From an uncultured Collinsella sp. (GTDB taxonomy: Bacteria > Actinomycetota > Coriobacteriia > Coriobacteriales > Coriobacteriaceae): DNA of 11,080 bases. The notes beneath the pieces were generated by a model. It made no database searches and was not told the origin of the DNA. It was given only the letters and a program-made list of their open reading frames with translations. A program made the position numbers and the translations under genes. How positions within the stretch are numbered: position 1 is the first letter of the stretch; each line of letters opens with the position of its first letter. This document shows positions 8,123-11,080 of the stretch, one piece after another. The stretch lies in the NCBI GenBank assembly GCA_902489225.1, contig CABTZA010000050.1:1-11080 (forward strand). Direction: 5' to 3'.

Positions 8123-9399
8123 TGGTCTCCTCGGTCGAAATGATCCTTTGGGCAATCCACCACGCCACAACGCTACTCTTTGGCGTCTTTGCCTCGGCGG
8201 CGCTGTGCGGTATCGAAATCAATCGACGCCATGCACTCGAGTTGGTGGGGGTCGGAGTCGCAACCGGCGCTGCCTTTTCGATCGCCAATGCCGTCGGCGG
8301 CGAGCTTTTCGCCCGCCAGGTATATCCGCTCGTCGTGCATCTGCCGCTCGTCATCTATTTGTGCGCGCGCTACCGCCTGAGCCCGCTGCTTGCCGTGCTC
8401 GGCATTACGAGTGCCTATCTGAGCTGCCAGTTCAGCAATTGGATGGGCATCGCCGCATTTGCCGCAACCGATTCTCAGATCGCGTACTATCTGGCGCGCA
8501 TCGCGACCACACTCGCCGTCTTTGCCGTCCTGTTGCATTGGGCCGGCGACATCGGTCCACGCTTGGCGATTAAAAGCACCACCGAGCTGGGCATCCTTTT
8601 AATCCTGCCGTTCGTCTATTACGTCTTTGACTATGCCACCAACGTCTACACCACGCTGTTCCACTCGGGCTCGGTGGTGACGGTTGAGTTTTTGGCATTT
8701 GCGCTCTGTGCCTTCTATCTTATGTTTCTTGCCGTTTACCTGCGCGAATACGAAGAAAAGGAAACCGCCGAGCGAGAGCGCTGGATGCTCGAAACCCGCG
8801 ACAGCGCCGCCATCAAAGAGCTCGAGGCTTGGCGTCAATCTGGGCGCGAGCTGTCGATTCTGCGCCACGACATGCGCCACTTCCTACGCGGCCTGGCCGC
8901 TTTAATTGAGGAGGGCCACACCGACGAGGCGCTCGATCGCATCGACGAACTCTGCGAAGCCGGCGACCGCACCGCCGTACGCCGCTTCTGCGCCAACGAG
9001 ACCGTAAACATCGCGCTTTCGTCATTTAACTCGGATATCAATAGAAACGGCATTACCGCCAACCTGCGCGCCGCCGTACCCGAAACCATCCACGTAGGTG
9101 ACGCCGACCTGTTTAGCGTGCTCTCAAATGCCTTGGAAAACGCTATCACCGCCGCAAGCGCCGCACCCCAAGGAAAGCGATTCGTCGACTTTGACCTGCG
9201 ATTAGAGGACGGCCAGCTGCTGCTGTTAGTTTCCAACACGTTTGACCGCGCGCCGCGCATGGTCGACGGCATGCCCGTGACCCGGCATGCGGGCCACGGC
9301 TTTGGCACCAGGAGCATCAAACTTGCCGTGGAGCGCATGAACGGCAACTGCCAGTTCCGCATTAACGGCGATCGGTTTGAGCTGCGCGCCGTGATGTAG
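8122..9399 (+). CDS. GHKL-domain sensor histidine kinase (AgrC/ComD-like), membrane bound
   Basis: Partner kinase of the preceding regulator, 425 aa. The N-terminal half has about seven hydrophobic segments (roughly residues 8-30, 37-58, 66-83, 86-108, 119-141, 155-178, 187-207), then a charged helix (208-247). The kinase core has the HPK10-type H-box LRHDMRHFL with phospho-acceptor H249, the N-box SNALENAI (N336, N340) and a glycine-rich box GHGFGTRS (391-398). This is the layout of peptide-sensing kinases such as AgrC and ComD. No gene for a signal peptide, peptidase or exporter lies next to it, so the ligand is unknown. It ends 18 nt before the convergent UDG-like gene. Confidence 0.92.
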   Translation: MVSSVEMILWAIHHATTLLFGVFASAALCGIEINRRHALELVGVGVATGAAFSIANAVGGELFARQVYPLVVHLPLVIYLCARYRLSPLLAVLGITSAYLSCQFSNWMGIAAFAATDSQIAYYLARIATTLAVFAVLLHWAGDIGPRLAIKSTTELGILLILPFVYYVFDYATNVYTTLFHSGSVVTVEFLAFALCAFYLMFLAVYLREYEEKETAERERWMLETRDSAAIKELEAWRQSGRELSILRHDMRHFLRGLAALIEEGHTDEALDRIDELCEAGDRTAVRRFCANETVNIALSSFNSDINRNGITANLRAAVPETIHVGDADLFSVLSNALENAITAASAAPQGKRFVDFDLRLEDGQLLLLVSNTFDRAPRMVDGMPVTRHAGHGFGTRSIKLAVERMNGNCQFRINGDRFELRAVM

Positions 9400-9417
9400 G
9401 GGCTGCCGCCAGCCTCG

Positions 9418-9993
9418 CTACAGCGGAGCGGCTGCCGGGGTCAGCTGCTTGATGTATGCCCACATGCGCTGCTTGGCGGCTTTGTCAGTCAGTGCCGCCT
9501 CAAAGCCGTCGAGCGCGAGCACGCGGCGGCCCTGCACATGGGCGACCAAGCCGGGCTTGAGCATAGCGGTATCGAAGTCGTCGATTGCCACAAGCATGTC
9601 GGCATAGGTCTCGCGCATGGTATCGGCCGCGCGATCGTCCAGCAGCAAGACCGCCTCGGGGTCCAAGGCCTCGAGCGCCTCGCGGAACAGCTCGCACGGT
9701 AGGCCCTCGCCTGTCGCGACCGCCCCGTCACCCACGCCGGCGACGCTTGCCAGCACGCAAAAATCCTCGGGCGCGTAGCCGATGGCCCCAAGCGCCTTGC
9801 GCAACGCCGCGCCATCCGGGCCGGCGGCAAGCTCGCCACCCGAACGCTCGGCCTCGTCCAAATCGCCTTTGACTAGTACGATCGGCGAGCACGCGTTGCC
9901 CGCGATACGCACGCCGCGACCCGCGAGCGATGCGAGCTCCTGCTCGGCCGCCTGGGCGATGGCTTCTTTTTTCTGGCTTTGTGACGTGGGCAT
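9418..9993 (-). CDS. Uncharacterised protein resembling a degenerate uracil-DNA glycosylase fold
   Basis: 191 aa, cytoplasmic, no signal or membrane segment. After a helical N-terminus (2-25) the order of elements recalls family 4 UDG: GNACSPIVLVKGD (about 32-44), GELAAGPDGAALRKALGAIGYAPEDFCVLASVAG (53-86), a segment LFREALEALDPEAVLLLDDRAADTM, then GRRVLALDGFEAALTDKAAKQRMWAYIKQL near the C-terminus. Residues expected for catalysis are absent: no GE-x-PG in motif 1, no HPS in the last motif, and only three cysteines (C35, C79, C100) instead of the four Fe-S ligands. So it may be a non-catalytic DNA-binding relative, or the likeness may be chance. An earlier in-frame ATG at 10023 lies within a TATAAT box; the ATG at 9993 has GGAGAG upstream and is preferred. 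Confidence 0.7.
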   Translation of the reverse strand: MPTSQSQKKEAIAQAAEQELASLAGRGVRIAGNACSPIVLVKGDLDEAERSGGELAAGPDGAALRKALGAIGYAPEDFCVLASVAGVGDGAVATGEGLPCELFREALEALDPEAVLLLDDRAADTMRETYADMLVAIDDFDTAMLKPGLVAHVQGRRVLALDGFEAALTDKAAKQRMWAYIKQLTPAAAPL

Positions 9994-10021
9994 GCGCTCT
10001 CCAATCGTTTGCGTGCCCACC

Positions 10022-10027
10022 ATTATA
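10022..10027 (-). promoter_or_regulatory. Candidate -10 box of the UDG-like gene
   Basis: A perfect TATAAT on the minus strand ends 28 nt before the chosen start codon. No good -35 is seen at 16-18 nt. The overlap of this box with the upstream ATG (10023) supports the shorter protein. Confidence 0.45.
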
Positions 10028-10069
10028 TAAAAGAGCCGGCCGCGAGTGGTTGCTTTGCGGGCGGCTGGG

Positions 10070-10075
10070 TATAAG
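10070..10075 (+). promoter_or_regulatory. Candidate -10 box of trxA
   Basis: TATAAG preceded by TGGG lies about 55 nt before the thioredoxin start and would give a leader of roughly 48 nt. The -35 is weak (GTGGTT with an 18-nt spacer). The box is back to back with the promoter of the divergent UDG-like gene, about 45 bp away. Confidence 0.4.
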
Positions 10076-10129
10076 CACGGTCGTACTGAGTTTTACGCGG
10101 CCAAGCCGCGTCGCATTATGGAGGTCACC

Positions 10130-10450
10130 ATGGCTGACATTAAGCAGATTACCCCCGAGAACTTCGATTCCGTCGTTAGCGACAACCTTCCCGTACTGGT
10201 TGATTTTTGGGCGCCCTGGTGCGGGCCCTGCCGATCGCTCTCGCCCATCGTGGACGAGGTAGCCGACGAGCTGGCCGGCAAGCTTGCCGTTGCCAAGTGC
10301 AACGTCGATGACAATCAGGACCTGGCCATGAAGTTTGGCGTCATGAGCATCCCCACGCTGATTGTGTTTAAGAACGGCGAGGAGATTGACCGCTCGGTTG
10401 GCGCTCTGCCCAAGGCGAGGCTGCAGGCGCTGCTGGAGAAGCATCTGTAA
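10130..10450 (+). CDS. trxA: Thioredoxin
   Basis: Small cytoplasmic dithiol-disulfide reductase, 106 aa, the usual thioredoxin length. It shows VLVDFWAPWCGPCRSLSPIVDEVA with the active-site pair C31 and C34, D25 as the buried acid, the cis-proline segment MSIPTLIVFKNGEE and a C-terminal helix ending ALLEKHL. The start MADIKQI was chosen because GGAGGT lies 4 nt upstream. A longer in-frame reading from 10046 would add 28 residues unrelated to the family. It is a single-gene unit, divergent from the UDG-like gene. No thioredoxin reductase is adjacent. A hairpin terminator lies 120 nt downstream. Confidence 0.96.
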   Translation: MADIKQITPENFDSVVSDNLPVLVDFWAPWCGPCRSLSPIVDEVADELAGKLAVAKCNVDDNQDLAMKFGVMSIPTLIVFKNGEEIDRSVGALPKARLQALLEKHL

Positions 10451-10541
10451 TACGCTTGTTACATGTTGCCGTCTGCCTGCCGTCCATGAGCGCTTTTGCA
10501 CCGCTCGCCGGACTTCTGGATGCACCGAGTGCAACCACGGA

Positions 10542-10547
10542 TAGTAT
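10542..10547 (+). promoter_or_regulatory. Weak candidate -10 box before a hairpin terminator
   Basis: TAGTAT in the context GGATAGTATGGT matches four of six bases, but no -35 is recognisable 16-18 nt upstream. If active, it would start a transcript of only about 55 nt that ends in the terminator at 10572-10609. Confidence 0.2.
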
Positions 10548-10571
10548 GGTAGTCACAAACAGCCCCCAGTG

Positions 10572-10609
10572 AACGGGTGCGGGTCGCACAGACTCGTACC
10601 CGTTTTCTT
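10572..10609 (+). terminator. Intrinsic terminator downstream of trxA
   Basis: A 13-bp stem (10572-10584 with 10592-10604, core AACGGGT/ACCCGTT, with two G-U pairs) and a 7-nt loop are followed by a T-rich tract (TTTTCTT including the end of the arm). It should stop trxA read-through before the next gene. Confidence 0.8.
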
Positions 10610-10636
10610 ATGCAGCTGCGCGCAGAGCGGGCGTAG

Positions 10637-10642
10637 TAAAAT
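10637..10642 (+). promoter_or_regulatory. Candidate -10 box for the 82-aa protein gene
   Basis: TAAAAT (five of six consensus bases) in GTAGTAAAATC, 40 nt before the start codon. The -35 is not recognisable. The similar GTGGCAAAATC precedes the response regulator gene, which hints at a shared local promoter style. Confidence 0.45.
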
Positions 10643-10681
10643 CTGAACCACTGAACTGCCCCATACAAAAGGAGATTTTCC

Positions 10682-10930
10682 ATGCATGACGTCGGAATGA
10701 ACATGAGCCAGCTTGCCATGAGCGTCAAGCAGGTCGACGACACCATCGAGCTCGCTCACGAATGGAGCCATCAGTTGCTGCATGCGACCGAGAATTTTGA
10801 CATGGAGCGCATCGGCGCCAAGCTCGAGGCCGCCATGGCCGCGCTGCACGAGGCCCACGACGCACTCGAGGGCTACGAAGAGGCCATCGAGGCCGACCAC
10901 AACTCCGTCGGCTCCGTGAAGCTGGTGTAA
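10682..10930 (+). CDS. Small helical His-rich protein of unknown function, 82 aa
   Basis: No family recognised. The product is acidic and almost wholly helical in appearance, with two long helices (about residues 10-36 and 40-72) that could form a hairpin or coiled coil. It has no signal peptide or membrane segment and no cysteine. Seven histidines stand out (H2, H26, H30, H34, H56, H59, H73). H26, H30 and H34 are spaced by four and would lie on one helix face, with H56 and H59 in the second helix, so metal binding is possible. The ribosome-binding site AAAGGAG and its distance to the ATG are good. The next gene, a NikR-like metal regulator, starts 1 nt after its stop, so the two are an operon. 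A role in nickel or other metal handling is inference from that. Confidence 0.8.
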   Translation: MHDVGMNMSQLAMSVKQVDDTIELAHEWSHQLLHATENFDMERIGAKLEAAMAALHEAHDALEGYEEAIEADHNSVGSVKLV

Positions 10931-10931
10931 G

Positions 10932-11080
10932 GTGGCCGAACACGAGCACAGCTGCGGGTACGAGCACGAGCATCCGCACGGGGCGGATGGTGACGCGGGC
11001 TGCCACTGTAGTGGTTCCGGCTCCGAGCTGGTCCGTTTTTCGGTTACCGCACCCGACGACCTGCTGCGCCGTTTTGACGA
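10932..11080 (+). CDS. NikR-like ribbon-helix-helix regulator with His/Cys-rich N-terminus (partial)
   Basis: Only the first 49 codons are in the window. From the GTG at 10932 the protein begins with a 31-residue extension containing six histidines (H4, H6, H12, H14, H16, H25) and three cysteines (C8, C24, C26). It then enters LVRFSVTAPDDLLRRFDE (33 onward), which matches the beta-strand and first helix of NikR, the nickel-responsive repressor of nickel uptake genes. The GTG is the only possible start: the frame has a stop at 10917-10919 and no other start codon in between. Its ribosome-binding site is poor, so coupling to the preceding gene is likely. The metal-binding C-terminal ACT-like domain of NikR is out of view, so another CopG-type regulator cannot be excluded. 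Confidence 0.65.
   Translation, partial: MAEHEHSCGYEHEHPHGADGDAGCHCSGSGSELVRFSVTAPDDLLRRFD

Noticed and set aside
9394..9440. Possible terminator between the convergent kinase and UDG-like genes
   Set aside because: Only 18 nt separate the stops; the GGCTGCCG copies are direct rather than inverted, and no T-run is present.
9728..10534. 268-codon minus-strand frame spanning trxA and the UDG-like gene
   Set aside because: It is antisense to the certain trxA gene and then runs in another frame of the UDG-like gene; no motif or ribosome-binding site.

Overview
The window is GC-rich and densely coded, with intrinsic terminators and Shine-Dalgarno sites of the GGAGG/GAGAGG type. The gene set points to a Gram-positive gut anaerobe of the class Coriobacteriia, most likely Collinsella or a close relative: a DnaK without the insertion typical of Gram-negatives, a short 2[4Fe-4S] ferredoxin, de novo NAD synthesis genes linked to a NiaR repressor, and a LytTR/GHKL two-component pair. 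The assignment is an inference from gene content and composition; no rRNA gene is present to confirm it.

Left part (1-2853). A heat-shock operon runs leftward: dnaK followed 2 nt later by grpE, which is cut by the window edge. A 509-nt, partly AT-rich intergenic region lies upstream of dnaK. It carries a cluster of TTGAG/CTCAA half-sites resembling, but not matching, the HspR (HAIR) operator. Next, a 61-aa ferredoxin is encoded rightward.

Middle part (3040-7400). A 16-bp terminator hairpin separates the ferredoxin from a leftward operon, nadA-nadB-nadC-niaR. The first three genes make nicotinate mononucleotide from aspartate and dihydroxyacetone phosphate. The last encodes the probable nicotinate-responsive repressor. 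Upstream of nadA a perfect 19-bp-arm palindrome covers the -35 box of a good promoter, which suggests autoregulation of the whole operon by NiaR. Two further palindromes, one in the nadA-nadB junction and one in the 3' region after niaR, are unexplained and look like small dispersed repeats.

Right part (7400-11080). A LytTR response regulator and a seven-TM GHKL histidine kinase overlap by one base and run rightward. They meet, convergently, a gene for a protein that looks like a uracil-DNA-glycosylase fold with its catalytic motifs lost. That gene is divergent from trxA (thioredoxin). After a terminator comes an 82-aa helical His-rich protein of unknown function. It is followed 1 nt later by the start of a NikR-like ribbon-helix-helix regulator with a His/Cys-rich N-terminal extension, cut by the window end.

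Most of the window is ordinary housekeeping. The parts most worth a second look are the His-rich small protein plus NikR-like regulator pair, the degenerate UDG-like protein, and the unexplained palindromes.
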